Source: Prevotella sp.
GTDB taxonomy: Bacteria; Bacteroidota; Bacteroidia; Bacteroidales; Dysgonomonadaceae
DNA: 44,698 nucleotides
Reading direction: 5' to 3'
NCBI GenBank assembly: GCA_031285905.1
Contig: JAITVH010000027.1
Coordinates: 1 to 44,698, forward strand
Positions 9,117 to 16,414 of the stretch are shown here, in pieces. Both the position numbers and the translations under genes were made by a program. How positions within the stretch are numbered: position 1 is the first letter of the stretch; each line of letters begins with the position of its first letter. The notes beneath the pieces are model-generated. The model ran no database searches and was not told where the DNA came from. It was given only the letters and a program-made list of their open reading frames with translations.

Positions 9117-9262
9117 GAATGAAGAATGAAAAATTATGAATTATGAGTTATGGGTTATGAATTGCGGAGCAATCGACGAAGTCAATTATCAAATAATAAG
9201 CTGAACCCAATATATTTTCATTCATTCTTCATTTATAATTCATCATTCATAATTCCTGTTTT
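9117..9262. repeat. AT-rich degenerate inverted repeat flanking a short non-coding stretch
   Basis: Just after the HTH gene, GAAGAATGAAAAATTATGAATTATGAG-like sequence faces a partly complementary TTCATTCTTCATTTATAATTCATCATTCATAATTCC-like sequence about 70 bp later. Such GAATGA/AATTATGA tracts are a common intergenic repeat style in these genomes. They could form a long imperfect stem and end transcription of the HTH gene. The stretch between the arms shows nothing else. Confidence 0.45.
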
Positions 9263-9265
9263 CGT

Positions 9266-9292
9266 GTTACCTTTGTCACCTTTTAGTTAAAA
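9266..9292 (+). repeat. Short dispersed repeat (GTTACCTTTGTYACCTTTTAGTT motif), copy 4
   Basis: This 27-bp motif matches, in inverse orientation, copies at 28800-28826 and 28969-28996 and a shorter one at 29273-29290. It contains TACCTTTG, which fits the -7 promoter consensus TAnnTTTG. Confidence 0.6.
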
Positions 9293-9532
9293 TCAGCAAT
9301 GACCGTATAGCTCATTTATCGCTTCCCGGGCTTCTTTTAGTAAATGAAAGTAGTTTCGCATATGAGTTTTCAGTTCTTTGAGGTTTTCGGGATCATTGGG
9401 ATCATCATCGAGTAGTTCTATCAGTAATAATTTCTCCATGTCGAGGGATATTAGTTTGCGATTAAGGGCTAATTCTTTTTGGAGGAGGTCAGCTTCTTTT
9501 GCTCTTTTACTATCTTTGAAGAATGAGAACAT
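9293..9532 (-). CDS. Small hypothetical protein, 79 aa, helical and charged
   Basis: I do not recognise this protein. It begins MFSFFKDSKRAKEADLLQKEL and continues as a charged, leucine-rich, probably coiled-coil helix pair (KLISLDMEKLLLIELL, then DDDPNDPENLKELKTHMRNYF and LLKEAREAINELYGHC). There is no signal peptide or membrane segment. It is likely real because a -7 element TATTTTTG (minus strand 9560-9567) lies 28 bp before the ATG, a spacing seen at other genes in this window. It stands alone in the repeat-rich region. A stretch at 9990-10030 resembles its start codon region and leader. Confidence 0.6.
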   Translation of the reverse strand: MFSFFKDSKRAKEADLLQKELALNRKLISLDMEKLLLIELLDDDPNDPENLKELKTHMRNYFHLLKEAREAINELYGHC

Positions 9533-9559
9533 AGGTATTTATAATAGTTTTGTGAAATA

Positions 9560-9567
9560 CAAAAATA
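9560..9567 (-). promoter_or_regulatory. Predicted -7 promoter element for the 79-aa gene
   Basis: On the minus strand this reads TATTTTTG, a TAnnTTTG match, 28 bp upstream of the ATG at 9532. Confidence 0.5.
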
Positions 9568-9703
9568 TGTATTATAATTATTTTGAGAATTGAATAGCTT
9601 GTTGATAATGTATCGTATATTAAGATTTTGATTATTATGTGTTTACCTTGTGTTTGTTTATTAAATCAACATCTATATATTGTTGCTGTCGCATGTCTTT
9701 CAT

Positions 9704-9737
9704 TTTACATACGCTTCGCTCCTGTGACCGTTGGTTG
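9704..9737 (+). repeat. 34-bp dispersed repeat, copy 1 (inverse copy at 29289-29322)
   Basis: The 34 bases beginning TTTACATACGCTTCGCTCCT and ending CCGTTGGTTG are found again on the opposite strand at 29289-29322 with one mismatch (CTTCG versus CTACG). It marks the left edge of the GC-rich island. Confidence 0.8.
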
Positions 9738-10167
9738 GCATTGCCCAAAACGAAACAAAAGGCTAGTGCTTCGTTCCCCGGCGACCTGTCAACGGTTTGC
9801 CGGCTGATGCAAACAAACGGCTTCGCCCATTTGCATCTACGCCGCCTGCACCGGACAGGTGCCCGCCTTGGGAACTAATGCACAGAAGGCTGACGCCCGA
9901 ATAACTCAAGAAATTATAAAAATTTATGTATTCTTTATCGTGCTTTAGCCCAGCGTCCGTGTACTTGAAGGGTGGGGCACCCATAGAATGAGTAAAGTTA
10001 AAAGATGAAAACATAGATATTTATTTTAGTTTAATTTGTTACAAATAAAGGGTAAATAGCTATATTGATAAATTAAATAATCGGTATAGTAACAAGATAG
10101 TAACAAGCAATATATATGTGTATCTTAAAAAAGTGAATGGATAATGATTTTCACAATGATAAATTTG

Positions 10168-10175
10168 TACTTTTG
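10168..10175 (+). promoter_or_regulatory. Predicted -7 promoter element for the XRE-like regulator gene
   Basis: TACTTTTG matches TAnnTTTG, 26 bp before the ATG at 10202. Confidence 0.55.
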
Positions 10176-10201
10176 TTAATAGTAAAAAATATATAATAAT
10201 T

Positions 10202-10669
10202 ATGAATGAGGCTACTGTTCCAATAATATCAGGTCAAAGAACCATCGCTGTTGTGCATCAGGGATTAAATGCGAAACGATTAAGAGAAGCTGACCAGATT
10301 TCGCAAGAATATATGGGTAAAAAATTAAATATCTCCCAACAAGCAGTTTCCCAATTAGAAGAAAGACCTGTGTTGGAAGATAGAGTAATAGATGTATATG
10401 TAAAAGAGTTAGGCTGTAAGCGTACGCATATAACTAATATGAAAACGGATGTGCCTGCTGATAATACAGTACATTTGAAAATAGAGCATAATGACAATAT
10501 AACTTTTAACCCTTTGGATAAATTGATTGAATCTCATGATGAGAATTCTCAACTCCATGAAAGATTGATTGAAAATGAAAGGGAGAAGTTTAATATTATA
10601 CATGAAATGCTAAAAGAGAACAGATTGATTACTGAAAGGCTGATAGGTCTAATTGATAAGGCAAAATAA
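10202..10669 (+). CDS. XRE/Cro-like helix-turn-helix regulator with C-terminal coiled coil
   Basis: Residues about 21-75 form a Cro/CI-type HTH: LNAKRLREADQISQEYMGKKLNISQQAVSQLEER, where LNISQQAVSQLE is the recognition-helix region and the family's usual G-x-x-Q-E motif appears as SQEYMGKKL. Residues about 100-150 (NPLDKLIESHDENSQLHERLIENEREKFNIIHEML onward) are heptad-like and probably mediate oligomerisation. There is no signal peptide or membrane segment. The gene is alone, with its own -7 element. No toxin, antitoxin or phage partner is next to it, although it sits by the repeat-rich island. Regulator is a safe call; targets are unknown. Confidence 0.75.
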   Translation: MNEATVPIISGQRTIAVVHQGLNAKRLREADQISQEYMGKKLNISQQAVSQLEERPVLEDRVIDVYVKELGCKRTHITNMKTDVPADNTVHLKIEHNDNITFNPLDKLIESHDENSQLHERLIENEREKFNIIHEMLKENRLITERLIGLIDKAK

Positions 10670-10781
10670 GATTACCCAATTTCCATTATTTAGAATCATT
10701 TTATATTATATCTTTGACCAAAAGGTTGAGGAGACAATGCAATTTCTCAGATAGAACCTGAGTCTTTGACAAGTATTTTTA

Positions 10782-10789
10782 TATATTTG
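10782..10789 (+). promoter_or_regulatory. Predicted -7 promoter element for the lgt operon
   Basis: TATATTTG matches TAnnTTTG, 36 bp before the lgt ATG. A TTTG lies upstream at 10765-10768, but its spacing (13 bp) is shorter than the usual -33/-7 gap. Confidence 0.5.
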
Positions 10790-10825
10790 TAGTCCTTAAA
10801 CAATTATTGATTTAAAAGTAAAAGT

Positions 10826-11833
10826 ATGCTTTCATTTATAACGTGGGATGTCGATCCCGAAGCATTTACCATTTTAGGGCGCGAGGTAAGATGGTATGGA
10901 ATCCTCTGGGCGCTGGGTGTCCTTTTAACTACGATGGTCATCCAAAGGATGTATAAATGGGAAAAGTTGCCCGAAAAATGGTTTGACTCCCTGTTTATGC
11001 ATGTTATTTTCGGACTTATAATCGGTGCGCGTCTGGGGCATTGTCTTTTCTATACACCACTCGAATATCTGGCCAGTCCTATCGATCTGATAAAGATATG
11101 GGAAGGAGGGCTCGCCAGCCATGGAGGCGCCATAGGTATGGTTGTCGGCGTATGCCTGTATTCATTGAAAATAACGAATAAGAAAATAAACTGGAGGTAT
11201 GTCCTTATAGGCTCTGTCTCCGGCTTCATAATAGGCGGCCTTGCCGGCTATCTGACATCGGCATCGAGTGTGGATGCCAATTTGGGGCTGGCATTTCTGG
11301 GCTTGTCGGTAGGCTTGTGCGTGGCGCTGTTATTTACTGTTTATCCTACTGCTGTGCAGACATTGGACAAATTGGTTGTAGGTGTAGCCATCGGGGCTAC
11401 TTTTATCCGACTGGGTAACCTGATGAATCATGAGATATATGGAGGCCCTACAGATCTGCCTTGGGCTTTCCGCTTTATAGAAAATCTGCACGAATGGAAA
11501 AAAGGAGCTGAACCAATCTATTCGCAGCCAAGTCACCCCACCCAGATATATGAGGCGTTGACTTACTTTATCATATTCCTTGTAGGGATGTTTTTATTCT
11601 ACAAGACGAAAGCCAGAGAAAAAACCGGGCTGATATTGGGTATATCCCTTATCGGCATATTCCTGTCGAGGTTTATTTATGAGTTTATCAAGAATACACA
11701 AGAAGATTACGAATCGGACATGATACTGAATATGGGACAACTTTTGAGCCTTCCGTTTATTATCTGGGGGATCTGGCTTATATGGTCGGCTCTGAAAAGG
11801 CCTCTGAAGGTTGAAAAGATTAAATCAAAATAA
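10826..11833 (+). CDS. lgt: Prolipoprotein diacylglyceryl transferase
   Basis: Lgt transfers the diacylglyceryl group from phosphatidylglycerol to the lipobox Cys of prolipoproteins, the first step of lipoprotein maturation in the inner membrane. The 335-residue polytopic protein shows GGLASHGGAIG (about residues 92-102) with the essential His-Gly-Gly, and the second signature RLGNLMNHEIYGGPTDLPW, including the critical Arg and Asn. It is some 45 residues longer than E. coli Lgt because of an extra hydrophobic pair (YVLIGSVSGFIIGGLAGYL onward), which I believe is common in Bacteroidetes. It is first in an operon with the flavodiiron gene (11-bp gap) and the GyrI-like gene. Several lipoproteins in this window are its expected substrates. 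Confidence 0.95.
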   Translation: MLSFITWDVDPEAFTILGREVRWYGILWALGVLLTTMVIQRMYKWEKLPEKWFDSLFMHVIFGLIIGARLGHCLFYTPLEYLASPIDLIKIWEGGLASHGGAIGMVVGVCLYSLKITNKKINWRYVLIGSVSGFIIGGLAGYLTSASSVDANLGLAFLGLSVGLCVALLFTVYPTAVQTLDKLVVGVAIGATFIRLGNLMNHEIYGGPTDLPWAFRFIENLHEWKKGAEPIYSQPSHPTQIYEALTYFIIFLVGMFLFYKTKAREKTGLILGISLIGIFLSRFIYEFIKNTQEDYESDMILNMGQLLSLPFIIWGIWLIWSALKRPLKVEKIKSK

Positions 11834-11844
11834 AAATCCGTAAT

Positions 11845-13047
11845 ATGTTAAAGCCAATTCAAATAAAGGAAGACTTATATTATATAGGGGTAAACGACCG
11901 CACAAAACATCTGTTCGAGAACCTGTGGCCGTTGCCAAAAGGGGTGTCGTATAACTCATACCTGATAAAAGATGAAAAGACGGCGCTGTTTGATACTGTG
12001 GATGTTTGTTATTCGGATATCTATTTCCATAAACTCGAAATAGCTTTGGAAGGGCGCCCTCTCGATTATGTGATCATCAATCATATGGAACCGGATCATT
12101 CGGGTTCGCTCGGCCTGTTGCGGAGTAAGTATCCTGATGTGCAGATCATCGGTAACAAACGTACCGCCGATATGGTGCAGGGGTTTTTCGGTATTACCGA
12201 GGGTGTGAAGATAATAGAAGACAATGAGGAACTTTCGTTGGGGAAACATAAGCTGGTCTTCTATCTGACGCCAATGGTACACTGGCCTGAGACAATGATG
12301 ACCTATGATACTACTTATAAGGCAATTTTCTCAGGAGATGCATTCGGTACCTTCGGCACGCTGGATGGCGGTATTACCGATTCGCAGCTTCATCCCGAAA
12401 GGTATTATGATGAGATGATCCGCTATTATTCCAATGTGGTAGGTAAATTCGGTTCGCCTGTGCAAAAGGCTTTGGAGAAACTGGGCGATCTGGATATTCA
12501 ATATATTTGTTCAACTCATGGCCCTGTGTGGACGATGGAAGATCAGATAAAGAAAGTAGTCTCTATCTATGACAAGCTAAGCCGCTACCAAGGCGATGAA
12601 GGTGTAGTCGTAGCTTACGGAAGCATGTACGGCAACACCGAGCAGATGGCAGAGACAATTGCCTATGAACTGGCTCAGCAGGGTATCAAGGAGGTTATAC
12701 TACATAATGTATCGAAGCGGTCGCATTCTTATATTATACGCGATATATTCAAGTATAAAGGACTGATTGTCGGTTCGCCTACTTATAATAACAAACTGTT
12801 TCCTGATGTGGAATACCTGTTGTCGAAGATAGAAGGACGGGATATGAAGTTCCGCTATTTCGGCTACTTCGGCTCGTTTACATGGGCAGGGGCTGCGGTG
12901 AAACGCCTGGCACAGTTTGCTGCCGATACTAAGTTTGAGGTAGTAGGCGACGCCGTGGAAATGAAACAGGCTATGCGCATGGATACTTATGACGCCTGTA
13001 TTGCCTTGGGTAAAGCAATGGCCGATAGACTGATACAAGACCGATAG
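11845..13047 (+). CDS. fprA: A-type flavoprotein (flavodiiron protein, FprA family)
   Basis: Flavodiiron proteins reduce O2 to water and/or NO to N2O in the cytoplasm and protect anaerobes. Residues 1-250 are a metallo-beta-lactamase-like domain with the diiron ligands of a true FDP: H80-x-E82-x-D84-H85 in NHMEPDHSGS, H146 in MVHWPE, D165 in FSGDAFG, and the His of CSTHGPVW. From about residue 252 a flavodoxin domain begins, with FMN-phosphate loop GSMYGNTEQMAE and SPTYNNK. At 400 residues it is a minimal class A enzyme with no rubredoxin or flavin-reductase extension. It lies second in the lgt operon. O2 versus NO preference cannot be told from sequence. Confidence 0.93.
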   Translation: MLKPIQIKEDLYYIGVNDRTKHLFENLWPLPKGVSYNSYLIKDEKTALFDTVDVCYSDIYFHKLEIALEGRPLDYVIINHMEPDHSGSLGLLRSKYPDVQIIGNKRTADMVQGFFGITEGVKIIEDNEELSLGKHKLVFYLTPMVHWPETMMTYDTTYKAIFSGDAFGTFGTLDGGITDSQLHPERYYDEMIRYYSNVVGKFGSPVQKALEKLGDLDIQYICSTHGPVWTMEDQIKKVVSIYDKLSRYQGDEGVVVAYGSMYGNTEQMAETIAYELAQQGIKEVILHNVSKRSHSYIIRDIFKYKGLIVGSPTYNNKLFPDVEYLLSKIEGRDMKFRYFGYFGSFTWAGAAVKRLAQFAADTKFEVVGDAVEMKQAMRMDTYDACIALGKAMADRLIQDR

Positions 13048-13050
13048 GAT

Positions 13051-13611
13051 ATGAAAAAGGCTCTTATAACAATATTATTTATTGTTGTCTTCCTCATTAT
13101 CTCCCTCATGGGTGTATATACCTATTATGGCGGATTCAGTACCATCACCTTTGAGGTAAAGGAAACCGGAGGAGAAGTGTTTGTGTACGAGTCTGTTACG
13201 GGGTACTATAGCCAAAGCCCTGTCTATATGGATAGTATCTACGATACTTTGCTGCATGACTTTGGTATAGAGACTACCAGGGGCGCCGGCCTGTATCTCG
13301 ATAATCCGCAACACGTGGATAAAGACAAGTTGCGTGCCGAAGTCGGCTGCCTGTTAGACAATCCTATAGATAGCGCACAAATGGCAGATATATCCAAGGT
13401 TTTTAAAATCAAGATATTACCTAAAGCATCTTATATTGTAGGGGAGTTTCCGCATAAAGGAATGATGTCGGTGTTTGTTGGCATTATGAGGGTCTATCCC
13501 GCTTTGACTGAGTATATGGAAGAGAACGGGTATAAAGACAACAGCCCTGTGATGGAGATCTATGATATTCCGAAAGAAAGGATTATATATAGAAAAGAGG
13601 TTACTCCCTGA
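13051..13611 (+). CDS. Membrane-anchored GyrI-like domain protein
   Basis: This 186-residue protein has one N-terminal membrane segment (about residues 4-27, ALITILFIVVFLIISLMGVY), leaving the rest probably periplasmic. The remainder resembles the GyrI/SOUL-like small-molecule-binding fold: a TITFEVKETGGEVFVYESVTG strand-rich start, a GAGLYLDNP segment, and PVMEIYDIPKERIIYRKEVTP at the end, similar to the closing strand of GyrI-like proteins. It starts 3 bp after the flavodiiron gene, so it is surely co-transcribed. Ligand and role are unknown. A heme- or organic-ligand sensor or carrier would fit the fold but is only a guess. Confidence 0.65.
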   Translation: MKKALITILFIVVFLIISLMGVYTYYGGFSTITFEVKETGGEVFVYESVTGYYSQSPVYMDSIYDTLLHDFGIETTRGAGLYLDNPQHVDKDKLRAEVGCLLDNPIDSAQMADISKVFKIKILPKASYIVGEFPHKGMMSVFVGIMRVYPALTEYMEENGYKDNSPVMEIYDIPKERIIYRKEVTP

Positions 13612-13621
13612 GCAACCTCTT
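13595..13621. terminator. Bidirectional terminator closing the lgt operon and the glycogen cluster
   Basis: AAGAGGTT (13595-13602) pairs with AACCTCTT (13614-13621), followed by CTTTAT. The hairpin overlaps the stop codon of the GyrI-like gene and lies between two convergent operons. Confidence 0.75.
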
Positions 13622-13651
13622 CTTTATACTAGCTTATTATCAGCAGATTGA

Positions 13652-15049
13652 TTATTTAGCCGTCTTCTTTTCCTTTATTGGCTTTACTGCTTCTTCGGCT
13701 TTTATGTCTTTATCCTTAACGGGTATCTCTTTGGGTTTATCCGTTACTTTCGCCTTTGGCTTATCGCTTGGTTTCAGTTTGGTTTCCAGTTTTCCTATTT
13801 TGTCATTCAGGCGGTCTATTTCGTCGGCCTGATTATGTATAGTTGTCAATAAGGAGTTTAGTTCCTCATTATCTATCGAGCTCGGAAACTCTGAATCTAC
13901 CCTTTCCTTAAAGTCGGTCAGGACGTTCATATAAGTATTGAACGCTTCGTATGGTGATGGATATGGACTAAAAGGCAATGCTTCCTTGGTTCCCATATAA
14001 TAGAAGTGGTCACTGGATTGTAAGTATATCCAGTCCTGTAGTATCCTTCGAGATTGGCTCATGCTAACCCTTTCGGCAATCTCATATAGTTTATGGAAAG
14101 CCTCTTGTTGCAGCGTATTACCCATCCAAGAAGAGATATCCTTCTCTTCGCTTACCCACGATATCGGGTGCATAGACGATATCTTATCTACAGGCTTCAG
14201 CTTTTCCAGTACCTCAGAAGCGGTTGCAAAACCGATGTTCTTCTCTGCTGCAAAACGAGGCAGCACCCTCATGAAGTCGAAAATACCCGAACTCTTCTTC
14301 TGGAAATTGCCCAGTGTCTCATAGTTCATAAACAGGTTGATGGTCTGTTCTTCTTTAGGAGTGGCAGCTATCCAGTTGATAAACTTGTCGGCAGTCAACG
14401 GGTATTCATTCCAGCTATAGCTAGAGAAGCGGCTTGATATATCGTCACTGAATTTCGGGTTCCGCATCAGCAGTTTTAGTTTGGGTTCCACAGCCGATTG
14501 GTAGACATAGTTGGGGCTTTTCCATCCCAGTGTTCTTTTAGCTCCGGGAGTCAGCATTCCTTTGAATCCCATTTCGTGAACCAAAGAGGCTATATCATCC
14601 GAGTATATAAGTTCGGTATTTCTAAAGACTTTTGGCCTTTGCCCGAAGAGGCTTTCTATCTTATCGTCATGTTCTTTTACCTGTTTTTTAAAGCCTTCGG
14701 GATCGATAAGTGAAGCCAAAGAATGACCTTGTGTTTCGGATAAGAATTCAACGCATCCCGTGTCGGCCAGCTCTTTAAAGCCGTCAATGACCTCGGGTGC
14801 ATATATTTCCATCTGATCCAGTGCAATACCCGAAATGGAGAAAGAGACTTTGAACTTACCGTTATATTCGCGTATCATATCGAGCATAAGCCTGTTGGCC
14901 GGAATGAAAGACACTTCGGCTACCCGCTGTATGAAATCCTCATTGGCAAAGTCATCATAGTAGTAGTGATCACTACCTATATTGAAAAACCTGTACCGTT
15001 TCAGGCGATGTGGTTGATGTATCTGGAAGTAAAAGCAAATATTCTTCAT
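13652..15049 (-). CDS. Glycoside hydrolase family 57 alpha-amylase-like protein
   Basis: This 465-residue cytoplasmic protein shows GH57 signatures: the N-terminal HQPHR (residues 11-15) and the region with the nucleophile, FRNTELIYSD, where Glu146 fits the catalytic Glu. In the region that usually reads like DYETFGEH with the catalytic Asp, this protein has MNYETLGNFQ, so Asn242 replaces the Asp. That may make it inactive or altered, and GH57 homologues lacking a catalytic residue are known. A coiled coil (about 415-435) and a Lys/Pro/Glu-rich tail form the C-terminus. It is last in a three-gene cluster with a GT4 (19-bp gap) and a debranching enzyme, so a role in glycogen or maltodextrin metabolism is likely. 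Confidence 0.88.
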   Translation of the reverse strand: MKNICFYFQIHQPHRLKRYRFFNIGSDHYYYDDFANEDFIQRVAEVSFIPANRLMLDMIREYNGKFKVSFSISGIALDQMEIYAPEVIDGFKELADTGCVEFLSETQGHSLASLIDPEGFKKQVKEHDDKIESLFGQRPKVFRNTELIYSDDIASLVHEMGFKGMLTPGAKRTLGWKSPNYVYQSAVEPKLKLLMRNPKFSDDISSRFSSYSWNEYPLTADKFINWIAATPKEEQTINLFMNYETLGNFQKKSSGIFDFMRVLPRFAAEKNIGFATASEVLEKLKPVDKISSMHPISWVSEEKDISSWMGNTLQQEAFHKLYEIAERVSMSQSRRILQDWIYLQSSDHFYYMGTKEALPFSPYPSPYEAFNTYMNVLTDFKERVDSEFPSSIDNEELNSLLTTIHNQADEIDRLNDKIGKLETKLKPSDKPKAKVTDKPKEIPVKDKDIKAEEAVKPIKEKKTAK

Positions 15050-15068
15050 ATTGTAAATATTAGTATTG

Positions 15069-16325
15069 TTAAATCAAGCTATTGTAGATATCTCTCACTT
15101 TCTGTCCGGCTTTTTCCCACGTTATGCTGTCTACTTCGGCCTTTCCTTCATTACTAAGAAATTCGGCCATGGCATCGTAGGTGCATATGGAGTAAATGGC
15201 ATCGGCCATTGCTTCCACGTCCCAATAGTCTATCTTGACGGCTTTGGTCAATATCTCGGCACAGCCAGACTGCTTCGATATGATTGTAGGGATATTGCAT
15301 TGCATTGCCTCGAGTGGGGATATTCCAAATGGTTCTGATACAGATGGCATAACGTACACATCGCTGCGCTTAAGCATCTCATACACCTGCTTTCCTTTCA
15401 GGAATCCTGTAAAGTGGAATCTGTCAGAGATGCCTTTTTCAGCTGCCAGATAGATCATCCTTTCCATCATATCGCCGCTTCCTGCCATGACGAATTGTAT
15501 GTGGTGAGCCTTTTCTAAGACTCGCGCTGCAGCTTCAACAAAATATTCAGGTCCTTTCTGCATGGTGATACGGCCAAGGAAAGTAACCACCTTGTCTTTG
15601 GTAGCTTTTTGTGGATCAGATGCCAATATTTCAGGGCTGAGGGGTTCTACCGCATTATGCACGGTGGTCACCTTTGCCGGATCCTGATGATACTTTTCTA
15701 TTACGGTCTTTCTGGTCAGATCACTAACGCATATGATATGATCTGCATGATCCATCCCATCCTTTTCAATTTGGTAAACCTGAGGATTTACGTTTCCGCG
15801 GCTGCGGTCAAAATCTGTGGCATGGACATGGATAACCAGCGGTTTTCCCAACACATTCTTAGCATGCATACCAGCAGGATAAGTCAGCCAGTCGTGCGAA
15901 TGAATAATGTCGTAAGGATGGGTGCGGGCTATGACTCCTGCTACTATAGAGTAGTTGTTTATCTCTTCCAGCAAATTGTCAGGATACTTACCTGAGAATT
16001 CGATACATCCCAGATCATTTGTATATAGGTAATTAAAATCGGCATAGATATGATCTCTCATATTATAATATTCCTGTGGATCCATATACTGGGAAAGCCT
16101 TTCGCTTACATAATCCCAATACACATCCCTCCATGCGACAGGTGTATTACATGCACCTATGATTTTCAAAAAACTCTGGTCTTCGTCTCCCCATGGTTTT
16201 GGTATTACGAATGTAACATCCATGTCATGCTGTAAAGACATACCTTTGGTAAGCCCATAGCTGGCTGTACCCAGTCCTCCCAGTATATGGGGAGGAAATT
16301 CCCATCCAAACATTAATGCTTTCAT
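15069..16325 (-). CDS. Glycosyltransferase family 4 (glycogen-synthase-like)
   Basis: This 418-residue GT-B fold protein begins MKALMFGWEFPPHILGGLGTA, the donor-side loop of GT4/GT5 enzymes, and has IIHSHDWLT, VIHVHATDFDRSRGN, and the donor-binding block VVTFLGRITMQKGPEYFVEA. The C-terminal E-x7-E motif is seen in VSEPFGISPLEAMQCNIPTI. It sits between genes for a GH57 protein and a debranching enzyme, so it probably extends alpha-glucan chains as a glycogen synthase; retaining GT4 enzymes of this type are the usual glycogen synthases in Bacteroidetes. Donor (UDP- or ADP-glucose) is not decided by the sequence. Length is normal and the start is secure. Confidence 0.88.
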   Translation of the reverse strand: MKALMFGWEFPPHILGGLGTASYGLTKGMSLQHDMDVTFVIPKPWGDEDQSFLKIIGACNTPVAWRDVYWDYVSERLSQYMDPQEYYNMRDHIYADFNYLYTNDLGCIEFSGKYPDNLLEEINNYSIVAGVIARTHPYDIIHSHDWLTYPAGMHAKNVLGKPLVIHVHATDFDRSRGNVNPQVYQIEKDGMDHADHIICVSDLTRKTVIEKYHQDPAKVTTVHNAVEPLSPEILASDPQKATKDKVVTFLGRITMQKGPEYFVEAAARVLEKAHHIQFVMAGSGDMMERMIYLAAEKGISDRFHFTGFLKGKQVYEMLKRSDVYVMPSVSEPFGISPLEAMQCNIPTIISKQSGCAEILTKAVKIDYWDVEAMADAIYSICTYDAMAEFLSNEGKAEVDSITWEKAGQKVRDIYNSLI

Positions 16326-16414
16326 ATAGCCCTAGTTTTTAAGCATTAATAATACTATATTATTGAATAGCTTAGTTATTTGCCTGATCATATATCTCAT
16401 ATCATTATGTTAAA

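Larger units (their letters stand above)
9533..10201. other. Intergenic region with a GC-rich island (about 9704-9995), no convincing gene
   Basis: The flanks are AT-rich promoter DNA, but about 9704-9995 is markedly GC-richer than anything around it and contains small hairpins such as GCACC-ggaca-GGTGC. Short ORFs on both strands (9639-9878 plus, 9763-10014 minus) show no recognisable protein features and are rich in Cys, Arg and low-quality sequence, so I treat them as non-coding. The left border (9704-9737) is repeated in inverse orientation at 29289-29322. The island is best described as an imported or dispersed repeat; a structured RNA is possible. Confidence 0.5.

Noticed and set aside
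9639-10014. Short open frames on both strands in the GC-rich island
   Set aside because: Composition (many Arg, Cys, His), no domain, no promoter, and they share DNA with a dispersed repeat.
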